This document shows, one piece after another, positions 9,520-17,887 of a stretch of DNA of 64,000 nt. A model generated the notes under the pieces. That model saw only the letters and a program-made list of their open reading frames with translations. It searched no databases and was not told where the DNA came from. The stretch's first letter is position 1, and every line of letters begins with the position of its first letter. Origin of the DNA: Engelhardtia mirabilis (GTDB taxonomy: Bacteria > Planctomycetota > UBA1135 > GCA-002686595); contig NZ_CP036287.1 of NCBI RefSeq assembly GCF_007748095.1, positions 3,782,001-3,846,000 of the forward strand, in the 5' to 3' direction. A program made the position numbers and the translations under genes.

Positions 9520-9774
9520 GCAGACAACGTGCGGCTGCGCACACAACGCGTGACGGGCCGTAGAACGTGCATCCTGCCGTTGATCGCTCCTTCGGCCATT
9601 GATCGTCCATCTGGCCGCTGGGGGCTCATCACGCCGTTGAACGTGAGCTCGTGTCTGAGGGGGCGACGATCGCCGAACGCGCGCTGGTTACCGGACCCGC
9701 GTACGGACCGCTGAAGGCGCGACCGGCTCGAACTTGGGGCAGATCTTGGCGGTCGACGCGCCCTGGACGCGAGG

Positions 9775-10152
9775 TCAGTCGTGTCCGCCGCGGCGGTCGC
9801 GCTTCTTGTCGGCCTGCTTGCGCTTGGAGTCGAGGCGCTTGCGGTCGGCCGAGCGGGGCTTGCGCGTGGCGCGGCGGCGCTTGGGCTTGCGGCGCAGGGC
9901 CTCGAGCTTCTCGATCAGACGCTCGAAGGCGGCTTCACGGTTTCGGTGCTGGCTGCGATTCTCCTGGGCGACCACGGAGATGCCCGTCGGCCGGTGCGTC
10001 AGGCGCACGGCCGTTTCGGTCTTGTTGCGGTGCTGCCCCCCCGGTCCCGAGCCGCGCAGGAAGGAGATGTCGCAGTCGCGCTCGACGGACTCCCGATCCA
10101 GGGGCCCGTTCAGACCGCGTGGCTGACCGCTGCTCCCGTCTGTACCTTCCAC
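9775..10152 (-). CDS. Peptide chain release factor-like protein (GGQ ribosome rescue factor, ArfB type)
   Basis: A 125-residue protein with a single RF-1 catalytic domain. The segment FLRGSGPGGQHRNKTETAV carries the universal GGQ (residues 38-40) that triggers peptidyl-tRNA hydrolysis. The codon-recognition domains of RF1/RF2 are absent. The C-terminus after residue 85 is a long Arg/Lys-rich tail (KPKRRRATRKPRS and onward), as in ArfB/YaeJ, where the tail occupies the empty mRNA channel of stalled ribosomes. A role in rescuing stalled ribosomes is therefore likely. The start at 10152 lies 43 bp inside the 3' end of the ABC exporter gene on the same strand, so the two are probably co-transcribed. 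Confidence 0.85.
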   Translation of the reverse strand: MEGTDGSSGQPRGLNGPLDRESVERDCDISFLRGSGPGGQHRNKTETAVRLTHRPTGISVVAQENRSQHRNREAAFERLIEKLEALRRKPKRRRATRKPRSADRKRLDSKRKQADKKRDRRGGHD

Positions 10153-11933
10153 AAGTTCGCGTAGCTGCCGCCCGCTTCGACCAGCTCCTCGTGGCGCCCG
10201 ACTTCGGCCACGCGGCCGTGCTCGAGCACGTAGATGCGGTCGGCGTGACGGATGGTCGAGAGGCGGTGGGCGATGACCAGCGTCGTGCGCCCCCGCGAGA
10301 CGCGCTCGAGGGAGCGCTGGATCGCAGCCTCGGTCTCGTTGTCCACCGCGGAGGTGGCCTCGTCCAGCACCAGGATCGGCGGATCCTTGAGCACGGCGCG
10401 GGCGATCGACAGGCGCTGGCGCTGTCCGCCCGACAGCTTCTGGCCGCGCTCGCCCACGACCGTGTCGTAGCCCTCGGCCAAGCGTCCCACGAACTCGTCA
10501 GCCTCCGCGACCTCGGCCGCGCGCCGCAGCTGGTCCGCGGACGCGTCGGGCCGCCCGTAGGCGATGTTCTCAGCCACGCTGCCGTGGAACACGAACACGT
10601 CCTGACTGACCAGGCCCACCGCGTCGCGCAGGTCGCGCAGGTCGAGTTCGCGCAGGTCGTGGCCGTCGAGGGTCACGCGCCCGCCCTGGGGCTGGTAGAA
10701 GCGCAGCAGCAGCTTGATCAGGGTCGACTTGCCGCCGCCCGTCGCGCCGACGATGGCCGTGGTCTCACCGGGACGCAGCTCCAGCTCGAGCCCCTTGAAG
10801 ACCGGCGGCCCCGAGCTGTAGCCGAAGTCGACGCCCTCGAAGCGCACGTGCCCGCGCACCTCGTCGCGCGGCAGGCGCTCGGGTCCCGAGACGATCCCCG
10901 CCGGGGTGTCGATCAGGTCGAGCAGCCGCGTGGTGGACGCCATGGCTCGCTGGTAGAGGTCGAAGGTCTCACCCAGGCGGGTCAGCGGCCAGAGCAGGCG
11001 TTGGGTCAAGAAGACCATCACGGCGTAGGAGCCCGGCGCGATGTCGCCCCGGATCGCCGCCAGGCCACCGGCGATCATCGTCGCCGTGAAGCCGACCAGG
11101 ACCACCATGCGGATCAGGGGCGAGAAGGCCGAGCTGAGCACGATCGCGCGGGCGTTGGCCCGGCTGTACTCGAGCGAGCGCTGGCGCACGCGGTCGAGCT
11201 CGCGCTCCTCCGAAGTGAAGCTCTTGATCGTCGCGATCCCGCCCAGATTCCCGGCCAGGTCGCCGTTCAGTGCGCCGACCGTGTCGCGCACCTCCGCGTA
11301 ACGCGGCGCGAGCTTGCGCTGGTAGATCACCGAGCCCCACAGGATGAAGGGCATCGGAAGCATCGCCATCCAGGCCACACCCGGATCGATCCAGAAGAAG
11401 ATGCCCCCGACGGTGACCACGGTCGTGACCACCTGCAAGAGGTCGTTGGCCCCGCCGTTCAGGAAGCGCTCGAGCTGGTTGACGTCGTCGTTGAGGACGC
11501 TCATCAGGCCGCCGGTGCTGCGGTCCTCGAAGAACTCGAGCTCCAGGCCCTGCACGTGCCCGTAGGCGTCCAGGCGGAAGTCGTGCTGCAGGTCCTGGGC
11601 CAACTGGCGCCACCAGACCTTCTCGGCGTACTCCGTCAGCGACTCGAGCACCCAGATCAGCACGGTCAACCCGCCCAGGATCCAGATCTGGGTCGCGGGC
11701 TCCGGATAGCCGAGCTGGGCGATGGCCGAGCTGCTCAGATCGCCCTGGACGCTCGCGGTGACGAGGTCCACCGCCGCGCCGATCAAGAGTGGCGGCGCCA
11801 GGTCCAGGACCTTGTTCAGCACCGAGGCGATCGACGCCAGCCAGACCCGGCCGCGGTGATCGGCGGAATAGCCGAACAGGCGCGCCAGGGGCGAGCGCAC
11901 TCGGGGCGCGGAGGTCGGGGTCGGGGCAGCCAT
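10110..11933 (-). CDS. ABC exporter, fused permease and ATPase (MsbA-like half transporter)
   Basis: A 607-residue protein from the ATG at 11933. The N-terminal half (about residues 28-330) is a six-helix exporter-type membrane domain, including WLASIASVLNKVLDLAPPLL and later IWILGGLTVLIWVLESL. The C-terminal half is a complete ATPase: Walker A GATGGGKST near residue 390, Q-loop SQDVF, signature LSGGQRQRLSIARA, Walker B ILVLDEATSAVD and switch histidine IAHRLST. The family includes MsbA-like lipid flippases and multidrug exporters; the cargo cannot be told. The ATG is preceded by a TACCCT hexamer 11 nt upstream. The stop lies inside the downstream rescue-factor gene. Confidence 0.9.
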   Translation of the reverse strand: MAAPTPTSAPRVRSPLARLFGYSADHRGRVWLASIASVLNKVLDLAPPLLIGAAVDLVTASVQGDLSSSAIAQLGYPEPATQIWILGGLTVLIWVLESLTEYAEKVWWRQLAQDLQHDFRLDAYGHVQGLELEFFEDRSTGGLMSVLNDDVNQLERFLNGGANDLLQVVTTVVTVGGIFFWIDPGVAWMAMLPMPFILWGSVIYQRKLAPRYAEVRDTVGALNGDLAGNLGGIATIKSFTSEERELDRVRQRSLEYSRANARAIVLSSAFSPLIRMVVLVGFTATMIAGGLAAIRGDIAPGSYAVMVFLTQRLLWPLTRLGETFDLYQRAMASTTRLLDLIDTPAGIVSGPERLPRDEVRGHVRFEGVDFGYSSGPPVFKGLELELRPGETTAIVGATGGGKSTLIKLLLRFYQPQGGRVTLDGHDLRELDLRDLRDAVGLVSQDVFVFHGSVAENIAYGRPDASADQLRRAAEVAEADEFVGRLAEGYDTVVGERGQKLSGGQRQRLSIARAVLKDPPILVLDEATSAVDNETEAAIQRSLERVSRGRTTLVIAHRLSTIRHADRIYVLEHGRVAEVGRHEELVEAGGSYANLWKVQTGAAVSHAV

Positions 11934-11944
11934 GTGGGCCACAG

Positions 11945-11950
11945 AGGGTA
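11945..11950 (-). promoter_or_regulatory. Putative -10 element (TACCCT) of the ABC exporter
   Basis: On the minus strand TACCCT ends 11 nt before the ATG at 11933. A -10 here would start transcription within a few bases of the start codon. It matches the pattern seen at other first genes in the window. Confidence 0.4.
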
Positions 11951-11998
11951 GCGGGGCCGCCCCGAGGACACCCCCGCCCGCCCCGCGATTCAGTGGGG

Positions 11999-12922
11999 CT
12001 ACTGGTCGCCCAGGGCGTCGGCCTCGGCGCGCGTGGCCGCGGCACGCTCGGTGAGGCCGAGCTCGTCCTCGATCGCGGCGCGCTGTCCCAGAAGCGCCGC
12101 CTGGCGCGCGCGATCTCCCGCCGCCGCCACAGCGTGGACGCAGTCGTCGCAGAGCGCGTGGGCGCGCTGCCAGCGCTCCAGACTGATGGCGGACTCGAGC
12201 GCACCCAAGGCGCAGCCGAGGGCGCTCGAGCCGAGCCCCAACTGGTGGTAGATCTGCCGCGCCCGGACTCCGGCTGCGAGGGCCTCTTCGTGGCGGCCGA
12301 GGGTCCGCAGGGCGGCCGCCTCGAACTCGAGCCCCATCGCCGTGCCCCACCAATCGCCCAGGGGCAGGGCGCGCTCGCGGCACTCCTGGGCCGCGGCCAG
12401 GGCCACCTCGGCGTCGCCGCCGCGCAGGGCCTGGGCGGCGCGCCCGAACGCCGCTTGGCCGGCGCGGAAGTCGAGCTTCTGCACGTCGGTCCAACCCACG
12501 AAGGCGCTGGCGTAGTCACGCAGGATCGAGTTGCCGCGGGCCTCGGCCGCCACCTCCGCGCCGAACAGCGCGCGGGCGTGGAGCTCCGCAATGCCCGCTC
12601 GATCGGGCTCCTCGGGGCTCTGCTCCCAGAGCCGCAGCGACGCTTCCAGGTCGGCGTCGATGGTGACCAGCACGCGCCCCGGATTCGCGCGCCACAGGTC
12701 GGCCAAGCCCTCGCGGTCGCGAGCCTCGAAGAAGCCGTGGTAGGCCTCGGTGACGGCCTTGGCATCCTGGACGGTCGAGGTGGGCTCGACGGCCGCTTCG
12801 GACGCGCTGGACGCGGCCCCACCGAGCGGGCCGGTGTGGACCAGACTCTCCGCGCGAGTCGCTGCGGAAGGGACGGCGAAGGCTCCCATGAGGAGCACGA
12901 AGCTGAGCTGGGCGGTGCGCAT
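11999..12922 (-). CDS. Secreted TPR-like helical-repeat protein of unknown function
   Basis: A 307-residue protein. The ATG at 12922 is chosen because it opens a typical signal peptide (MRTAQLSFVLLMGAFAVPSA). The rest is alanine-rich and helical with TPR-like spacing, for example QAAFGRAAQALRGGDAEVA, then GRHEEALAAGVRARQIYHQ and AISLERWQRAHALCDDCV. No catalytic motif is seen. The open frame continues upstream of 12922 but without a sensible start. A TATGCT hexamer lies 32 nt upstream. It sits between the CPBP protease and the ABC exporter on the same strand. The function is unknown; a periplasmic protein-binding role is the most that can be said. Confidence 0.65.
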   Translation of the reverse strand: MRTAQLSFVLLMGAFAVPSAATRAESLVHTGPLGGAASSASEAAVEPTSTVQDAKAVTEAYHGFFEARDREGLADLWRANPGRVLVTIDADLEASLRLWEQSPEEPDRAGIAELHARALFGAEVAAEARGNSILRDYASAFVGWTDVQKLDFRAGQAAFGRAAQALRGGDAEVALAAAQECRERALPLGDWWGTAMGLEFEAAALRTLGRHEEALAAGVRARQIYHQLGLGSSALGCALGALESAISLERWQRAHALCDDCVHAVAAAGDRARQAALLGQRAAIEDELGLTERAAATRAEADALGDQ

Positions 12923-12954
12923 GGCGGATCTCGTGGTGACCGGATTCGGCCCAG

Positions 12955-12960
12955 AGCATA
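12955..12960 (-). promoter_or_regulatory. Putative -10 element (TATGCT)
   Basis: Minus-strand TATGCT in the context GCGCTATGCTC, 32 nt before the ATG at 12922. The same context occurs before the gene starting at 28359. Confidence 0.4.
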
Positions 12961-12984
12961 GCGCCGCCCGGCGCCCCCACCAGC

Positions 12985-13680
12985 TCAGACCGCTTCGTAG
13001 AAGAATCGGCCCAGGCCAACGGTGAACAGGAAGCAGCCGTAGAGGGCGTGCTCCAGCGACACCAGCCAGATCGAGCGCGTGCGCAGGTAGGTGAGGCCGA
13101 ACAGGAGGCCCCCCACCAGGGTCAGGATGACCGAGATCCAAGCGCCGTAGAGCACGTGCACGTAGCCGAAGGCCACCGCCGAAAGCGCCAGGAGAACGCG
13201 CGGATCGCCCACCGCTCGGGAGTAGCGATGGAAGAAGTAGACCCGGTAGATCAGCTCCTGGGGCAGGACCGACAGGACCGGGTAGAGCACCATCACCATG
13301 GCCCACAGCCAGGGGCGCTCGCGCGGCAGGTCGAGGAAGCGCTCGGGCCAGACCCAGGCGGTGTAGGCCATCAACACCGCCGCGCTGACGGCGAAGAAGA
13401 GCAGCACGCGCCGGCTCTCGTTGCCCAGACCCCGCAGGGTCGCTAGCACACGGCGATCGAAGTGCGGGTCACGCACCAGCATGGCCACGATGCCGGCACA
13501 GACCACCAACAGGGTCGGAACCAAGGGCAGTCGAAAGCCGGAGAGCCGGCAGACCAGCACGACGGTCGGGATGCCGAAGAAGATCAGCCCCAGCTCGATC
13601 CGCAGCCACAACCGGCTGCGCGAAGCCGCTTGCAAGCGCCGCGCGAGTTGGCTCGCCCGCGCCCGCTGCAGCCGCTGCAT
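12985..13680 (-). CDS. CPBP family intramembrane metalloprotease-like protein (CAAX protease family)
   Basis: A 231-residue membrane protein from the ATG at 13680; a longer frame reaches an ATG at 13809, but the extra residues look non-coding. About six hydrophobic helices are visible. The family motifs are present: PQELIYRVYFFHR (E142 and R146 of the E-E-x3-R motif, with the first Glu replaced by Gln141), FGYVH (F171-x3-H175) and a third-motif histidine in EHALYG (H211). CPBP proteins are Abi/Rce1-like glutamate intramembrane proteases or scaffolds. The E-to-Q change in motif 1 occurs in some members and may alter activity. The substrate is unknown. Confidence 0.8.
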   Translation of the reverse strand: MQRLQRARASQLARRLQAASRSRLWLRIELGLIFFGIPTVVLVCRLSGFRLPLVPTLLVVCAGIVAMLVRDPHFDRRVLATLRGLGNESRRVLLFFAVSAAVLMAYTAWVWPERFLDLPRERPWLWAMVMVLYPVLSVLPQELIYRVYFFHRYSRAVGDPRVLLALSAVAFGYVHVLYGAWISVILTLVGGLLFGLTYLRTRSIWLVSLEHALYGCFLFTVGLGRFFYEAV

Positions 13681-13831
13681 CGACCCCGACCTGCGCGAAG
13701 CGCGGGGTCGCCCCACACGCAACCCGGGGTGCGCCGCGGCGCGTCGGGATCGGCTGTGGTGGCTGGAGTGCTTCAAGCTGGCGAGGTTCACTTCGACCCC
13801 CGCCTTCATCGACCGACAGCCGGCACGGGAT

Positions 13832-13893
13832 GCAGGATCGAACGCCGACTTCCCCGGACCGGAGAACGGCCGCCGCGCAGGCGCTGCTCGGTT
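13832..13893. repeat. Possible decayed copy of the 60744-60906 inverted-repeat element
   Basis: A stretch with GATGCAGGATCGAACG, a nearby ACTTCCCCGGA and then GCGCTGCTCGG. It resembles, with gaps, the left arm and middle of the palindromic element at 60744-60906. The match is imperfect and could be chance in GC-rich DNA. Confidence 0.2.
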
Positions 13894-13966
13894 GGTCCTG
13901 CCGCCCGTCGAAGACGCCCGCCGGCCCCCTGCCCAGCACGGCGGGGTCGGAGCCAGCCAGGCGGCC

Positions 13967-15496
13967 TCAGGACTTGGCAGTCGCGATCCCGCGCAGGAAG
14001 GCTCGATCCGCGGCGCCCGGGCGTCCCCAGCGCGCCCGGTACTCGAACAGGTCCTCGGCAGTCTCGGCTCCCAACCGCCCGTCGAGGATCTCGAACTGGT
14101 CGGCGGTCACCAGGGCGGGGTGCGGATGGCCCGCCGCACGCGCCAACCAGAGCAGTTCCTTGCGTAGGGTGCGAATGTAGTTCGCCAGGCGTTCGGACTT
14201 GTGGCGGGGATCGAGGCCGCGCGCCAACCAGCGATTCTGGGTCGCCACCCCGGTCGGGCAGTGGCCCGTGTGACAGCGCTGGGCCTGGATGCAGCCGATG
14301 GCCAGCATCGACTCCCGCGCCACCGAGACCATGTCGCAGCCCAGGGCGAAGCCGAGCAGCGCCTCGACCGGGAAGCCCAGCTTGCCGGATCCGATGAAGG
14401 TCACGCGTTCGTCGACGCCGCGCTCGGCGAAAATGCGATAGACGCGTGCCATGCCGATCTTGAAGGGCAGGGAGACGTGGTCGGAGAAGGCCAGGGGCGC
14501 AGCACCCGTCCCGCCTTCACCACCGTCGATCTGGATGTAGTCGACCCCGCGCTCCCCCGACTCCATCAGACCGGCGAGCTCCTGCCAGAAGGAGCTCTCC
14601 CCAACGGCCGACTTGATCCCCACCGGCAGTCCGGTGGCCTCGGCCAGGCGCTCCACGAAGTCGAGCATCGAGTCCGCGTCGGAGAAGGCGCTGTGAGACG
14701 AGGGACTGATGCAGTCGCGGCCTTCAGGAATGCCGCGGATGGCCGCGATCTCGGGGGTGACCTTCTTGCCCGGTAGGACCCCGCCACGACCGGGCTTGGC
14801 GCCCTGGCTCAGCTTGATCTCGATCGCGCGCACGTCGGCGGAGGCGCAATTGTCCATGAAGCGCGCCATGTCGAAGCGTCCCTGGGCGTCGCGTGCGCCG
14901 AAGTAGCCGGTCCCGAGCTGCCAGATCAGGCCCGCTCCATGGCGGTGGTGGTCGGAGATCCCGCCCTCGCCGGTGTTGTGGAGACACCCGGCGTCGGCGC
15001 AACCGCGATTGATGGCCTCGACGGCGTTGGCGCTGAGCGAGCCGAAGCTCATGGCCGAGACGTTGATCGCCGATTCCGGCCTGAAGGCACGCGCGCGGCC
15101 GCGCGGACCTCCCAGAACCTTGCCGCCCGGGAGCAGGTAGTTCGGGTCGTAGCCGGGGCCACCGACGACGGGATCGGGCCAGGGGAACGTCGCCTGCTTG
15201 AGGATCAGATAGTTCGACGACAGCTCGAGCTCGTTGTCGGTCCCGAAGCCGAAGTAGTTGTTGCGCAGCTTCGAGCTGGCGTAGACCCACGAACGACGGT
15301 CGCGGCTGAACGGTCGCTCCTCGTCGTTGCTGGTGACGATGTACTGCCTCAGCTCCGGTCCGACCGACTCCAGGATGTAGCGCAGGTGCCCGATGAGCGG
15401 GAAGTTACGCAGGATCGCGTGCTTGCGCTGCACCACGTCGAACACGACCAGGGCGCCGAGCAGGCCCAACACGGCAGCGATGATCACCTGACCCAT
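13967..15496 (-). CDS. FMN-binding glutamate synthase family protein (GltB central-domain homologue)
   Basis: A 509-residue protein from the ATG at 15496. Residues 3-22 form one membrane helix (IIAAVLGLLGALVVF). The rest is the FMN-binding barrel of glutamate synthase: SAMSFGSLSANAVEAINRG, NTGEGGISDHH, KLSQGAKPGRGG and QIDGGEGGTGAAPLAFSDH. Three cysteines in GCIQAQRCHTGHCPTG match the 3Fe-4S cluster of the GltB alpha chain. The amidotransferase domain is missing, so glutamine-dependent glutamate synthesis alone is unlikely. Membrane-anchored stand-alone members of this family exist in many bacteria with unproved reactions. It diverges from recQ across only 24 bp and has its own TAACCT hexamer 7 nt before the ATG. 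Confidence 0.9.
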   Translation of the reverse strand: MGQVIIAAVLGLLGALVVFDVVQRKHAILRNFPLIGHLRYILESVGPELRQYIVTSNDEERPFSRDRRSWVYASSKLRNNYFGFGTDNELELSSNYLILKQATFPWPDPVVGGPGYDPNYLLPGGKVLGGPRGRARAFRPESAINVSAMSFGSLSANAVEAINRGCADAGCLHNTGEGGISDHHRHGAGLIWQLGTGYFGARDAQGRFDMARFMDNCASADVRAIEIKLSQGAKPGRGGVLPGKKVTPEIAAIRGIPEGRDCISPSSHSAFSDADSMLDFVERLAEATGLPVGIKSAVGESSFWQELAGLMESGERGVDYIQIDGGEGGTGAAPLAFSDHVSLPFKIGMARVYRIFAERGVDERVTFIGSGKLGFPVEALLGFALGCDMVSVARESMLAIGCIQAQRCHTGHCPTGVATQNRWLARGLDPRHKSERLANYIRTLRKELLWLARAAGHPHPALVTADQFEILDGRLGAETAEDLFEYRARWGRPGAADRAFLRGIATAKS

Positions 15497-15503
15497 TGGC
15501 CGC

Positions 15504-15513
15504 AGGTTAGCAT
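15504..15513. promoter_or_regulatory. Overlapping divergent -10 elements between the GltB-like gene and recQ
   Basis: The 24-bp gap holds AGGTTAGCAT. On plus, TAGCAT (15508-15513) ends 7 nt before the recQ GTG. On minus, TAACCT (15509-15504) ends 7 nt before the ATG at 15496. The hexamers overlap by two bases. If both are real -10 boxes, both transcripts would start at the start codon itself and the two promoters could not be occupied at once. Confidence 0.5.
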
Positions 15514-15520
15514 CTCCCCC

Positions 15521-17329
15521 GTGTCGACCAAGCCCACCCTCGACGACGCCCGGCGCGCGCTCCAAGCGCGCTTCGGGCACAGTGCCTTCCGCGCCGACCA
15601 GGAGGCCGCCATCGATGCGGTGCTCGCCGGACGCGACGTGTTGATCACCATGCCCACCGGCGGGGGCAAGTCCCTGGTCTATCAACTGCCGGCCCTGCTG
15701 CTGGATGGCTTGACCCTGGTCGTCAGCCCGCTGATCGCCCTGATGCAGGATCAGGTCGACGCCCTGCGCGCCAAGGGCATTGCCGCCAGCTTCGTCAACT
15801 CGACCCTCTCGGGCGCGGAGCGCCGCAGTCGGCTCGAGTCTGCGGCGGCCGGCAAGCTCGACCTGCTCTTCGTCACGCCCGAGCGCTTCCGCAGTCCGGT
15901 CTTCCTCGAACTGCTGCCGCGCCTTCCGATCACGCGTCTGGCCGTGGACGAGGCCCATTGCATCAGCGAGTGGGGTCACGACTTTCGGCCGGACTACTGG
16001 CGCATGGGCGACTACCGGCGCTTGATCGGCGATCCGCCGGCGGTGGCTCTGACGGCCACGGCGACGCCACGTGTGGCCGCGGACATCCGCTCGCAACTGG
16101 GCCTGCGGGACCCGCTCGTGCTGCGCTCGGGTATCGATCGCCCAGAGCTGTTCATCGGCGCCACCCCCGTCGACCGCCCCGAGGACAAGGTCCCCCACCT
16201 GGCCGCGCGCATCGCGGCGATCGACGGCCCGGGCATCGTGTACTCGACGCTGATTCGCGACCTGGAGCACCTGCGTGACGAGCTGCGCCGGCGCGGCATC
16301 CGCAGCCTGGTCTACCACGGCAAGCTGGGTCCCGACGAGCGGCGCCGCATGCAGGCGCGCTTCATGGCCTCCGAACGCGAAGTGGTCCTGGCCACCAACG
16401 CCTTCGGCATGGGCGTCGACAAGGCCGACATCCGCTTCGTGATGCACGCCCAGCTGCCACGCACGATCGAGGCCTGGACCCAGGAGATCGGCCGCGCCGG
16501 GCGCGACGGCGCGCCCTCCTTCTGCGAGCTGCTGCTGGACCAGGAGGACCTGGCCGTGCAGCAGAACTTCGTGCGCTGGGCCAACCCCGACCGCGAGTAC
16601 CTGCTGGGGGTTTACGAGACCCTGCGGAGCTGGGGCGAGCGCAGCGCGGTCAAGGACCTGGACGACCTGCGCGACGAGCTCCTGGTGAAGCAACGCGGCG
16701 ACAACCGCGTATCGATCTGCCTCAAGTGGCTGGAAGTTCTCGGCGTCACCCAAGGTGGCTTCGAGACCGGCGACCTGCGCGTGGTGCGGCACCTGGAGCC
16801 GGGCGAGCTGCCCGCCTTCGTCGGCACCGAGGAGAAGCTGCGGAGGGATCTGGAGGGCCTGCTCGGCATGTGGCAGGCGGGCGCGCGGGACGAGCGCTGC
16901 CGGCGGGTGGTGTTGGCGGAGCACTTCGACCTCGAGCAGCCCTCGACGCCCTGTGGCGCCTGCGATCGCTGCACACCCGTCGACGCGTGGATCGACGCCC
17001 ATTGTTCCGCCCGGCCCGTGGATGCCGGGCCAGGCTCGGCGCCCCGGTCCGAACCTCGGTCCCAGTCCGAGTCCGAGTCCCAGTCCGAATCCGAGTCCCA
17101 GTCCGAATCCGAGTCCGAGTCCGAGAATCCGGTTGCGAGCGAATCACGGCCGCGCTTCGAGCGCGGCGACTGGGTCCGCGTGGACGGCAGGCACTTGGGC
17201 CAGGTGGTCGGGATCGAAGGCCGCGGCAAGCGCATGACCCTGCTGGTCGAGAGCGTGGGCGACTTCCGGCGCCGCAAGGTCGACCTGCGTCGACAACGGG
17301 TCGAGCGGCTGAAAGAGGGCGAATCCTGA
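15521..17329 (+). CDS. recQ: RecQ-type ATP-dependent DNA helicase with Ser-Glu linker
   Basis: A 602-residue protein from the GTG at 15521. Superfamily 2 helicase motifs are clear: the Q/zero region FGHSAFRADQEAAI, Walker A MPTGGGKSLVYQLP (residues 44-57), DEAHCISEWGHDFRPDY (143-159), ALTATATP, LATNAFGMGVDKADIRFV and QEIGRAGRDG. A RecQ zinc module follows, including PCGACDRC. The family role is 3'-5' unwinding in recombination and fork repair. There is no HRDC domain. Instead residues of about 514-535 are a Ser/Gln/Glu repeat linker encoded by imperfect hexamers, followed by a small strand-rich module (FERGDWVRVDGRHLGQVVGI). A TAGCAT hexamer lies 7 nt upstream of the start. Confidence 0.92.
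   Translation: MSTKPTLDDARRALQARFGHSAFRADQEAAIDAVLAGRDVLITMPTGGGKSLVYQLPALLLDGLTLVVSPLIALMQDQVDALRAKGIAASFVNSTLSGAERRSRLESAAAGKLDLLFVTPERFRSPVFLELLPRLPITRLAVDEAHCISEWGHDFRPDYWRMGDYRRLIGDPPAVALTATATPRVAADIRSQLGLRDPLVLRSGIDRPELFIGATPVDRPEDKVPHLAARIAAIDGPGIVYSTLIRDLEHLRDELRRRGIRSLVYHGKLGPDERRRMQARFMASEREVVLATNAFGMGVDKADIRFVMHAQLPRTIEAWTQEIGRAGRDGAPSFCELLLDQEDLAVQQNFVRWANPDREYLLGVYETLRSWGERSAVKDLDDLRDELLVKQRGDNRVSICLKWLEVLGVTQGGFETGDLRVVRHLEPGELPAFVGTEEKLRRDLEGLLGMWQAGARDERCRRVVLAEHFDLEQPSTPCGACDRCTPVDAWIDAHCSARPVDAGPGSAPRSEPRSQSESESQSESESQSESESESENPVASESRPRFERGDWVRVDGRHLGQVVGIEGRGKRMTLLVESVGDFRRRKVDLRRQRVERLKEGES
17061..17126 (+). repeat. Coding microsatellite for the Ser-Glu/Gln linker of RecQ
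   Basis: Imperfect tandem hexamers of the type GAGTCC, CAGTCC and GAATCC, encoding alternating Ser with Glu or Gln. Such a run is prone to copy-number change by slippage, always in multiples of two residues, so the frame is kept. Confidence 0.7.
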
Positions 17330-17382
17330 GCGCCGAATACGACGAAGGCCTCCGCGAGCGCCCGATCGACGACCACCGAGCC

Positions 17383-17793
17383 ATGCATCCGATCCTCCGA
17401 GTCCTCCTGGTCTTGACCGCCCTGGCCAACCTGGCCTGGGGCCTCTTTGCCCTCGGGTTGCCGGATCGGGCAGCCGAACTGCTGGGCTTCACCCTGAACA
17501 GCCCCGAGGCCCGGGGTGAGGTTCGCGCGACCTACGGGGGCCTGATCCTCGGCCTCGGCCTGGTTCAGCTCCTGGCCCTGCGCGGACCCCGGGGGCAGGC
17601 CTGGCTGGCGGCGCTCGCGCTGGTCTTCGCCGCGCTGGGACTGGGGCGACTGTCGAGCTTGGCGCTGGACGGCCTCAGCACCTACACCGCCGGGCTCGGG
17701 GCCGTGGAAATCGGGCTCGCGCTCCTCTTGGCCATGGGCTCCCGCAGCATGGATCCCGAGACCAACCGTTCCCGGGGCGACAGCGAAGCCTAG
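17383..17793 (+). CDS. Small four-helix membrane protein (DUF4345-like)
   Basis: A 136-residue protein from the ATG at 17383. It has four hydrophobic helices, roughly residues 4-26, 47-67, 72-93 and 103-124, separated by short loops, with the phrase ATYGGLILGLGLVQLLAL between helices 1 and 2. Length and pattern match DUF4345 membrane proteins, whose role is not known. It lies 53 bp downstream of recQ on the same strand and may be its transcript tail. Its TAG stop is the first three bases of TAGTGTCCTGGAT, a sequence shared with the inverted-repeat element at 60744-60906. Confidence 0.65.
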   Translation: MHPILRVLLVLTALANLAWGLFALGLPDRAAELLGFTLNSPEARGEVRATYGGLILGLGLVQLLALRGPRGQAWLAALALVFAALGLGRLSSLALDGLSTYTAGLGAVEIGLALLLAMGSRSMDPETNRSRGDSEA

Positions 17794-17803
17794 TGTCCTG
17801 GAT
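17790..17803 (+). repeat. Copy of a dispersed gene-end motif (14 bp)
   Basis: CTAGTGTCCTGGAT, identical to the outer end of the right arm of the element at 60744-60906 (60895-60908 on the minus strand). In both places the TAG is the stop codon of the adjacent gene. Only this half-site is recognisable here. Confidence 0.5.
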
Positions 17804-17838
17804 GACGGAAGCCGGACCCGTCCTCGCGTCGCGCCGGC

Positions 17839-17844
17839 TACCCT
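17839..17844 (+). promoter_or_regulatory. Putative -10 element (TACCCT) of the selenoprotein gene
   Basis: TACCCT lies 43 nt upstream of the ATG at 17888. The leader it would produce carries a strong AAGGAG ribosome-binding site 5 nt before that ATG, one of the clearest Shine-Dalgarno sites in the window. Confidence 0.4.
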
Positions 17845-17887
17845 CTCGGAGGACCGCCCCCCGGTCCGCACCCCACAAGGAGTCCCC

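Noticed and set aside
9520..9774. Possible tRNA or small RNA in the gap after the CelD-type gene
   Set aside because: No cloverleaf, T-loop consensus or terminator-like hairpin could be found by eye.
14939..15520. N-terminal extension of RecQ opposite the GltB-like gene
   Set aside because: The extension has no family similarity. The helicase begins naturally at the GTG at 15521, with a promoter-like hexamer just before it.
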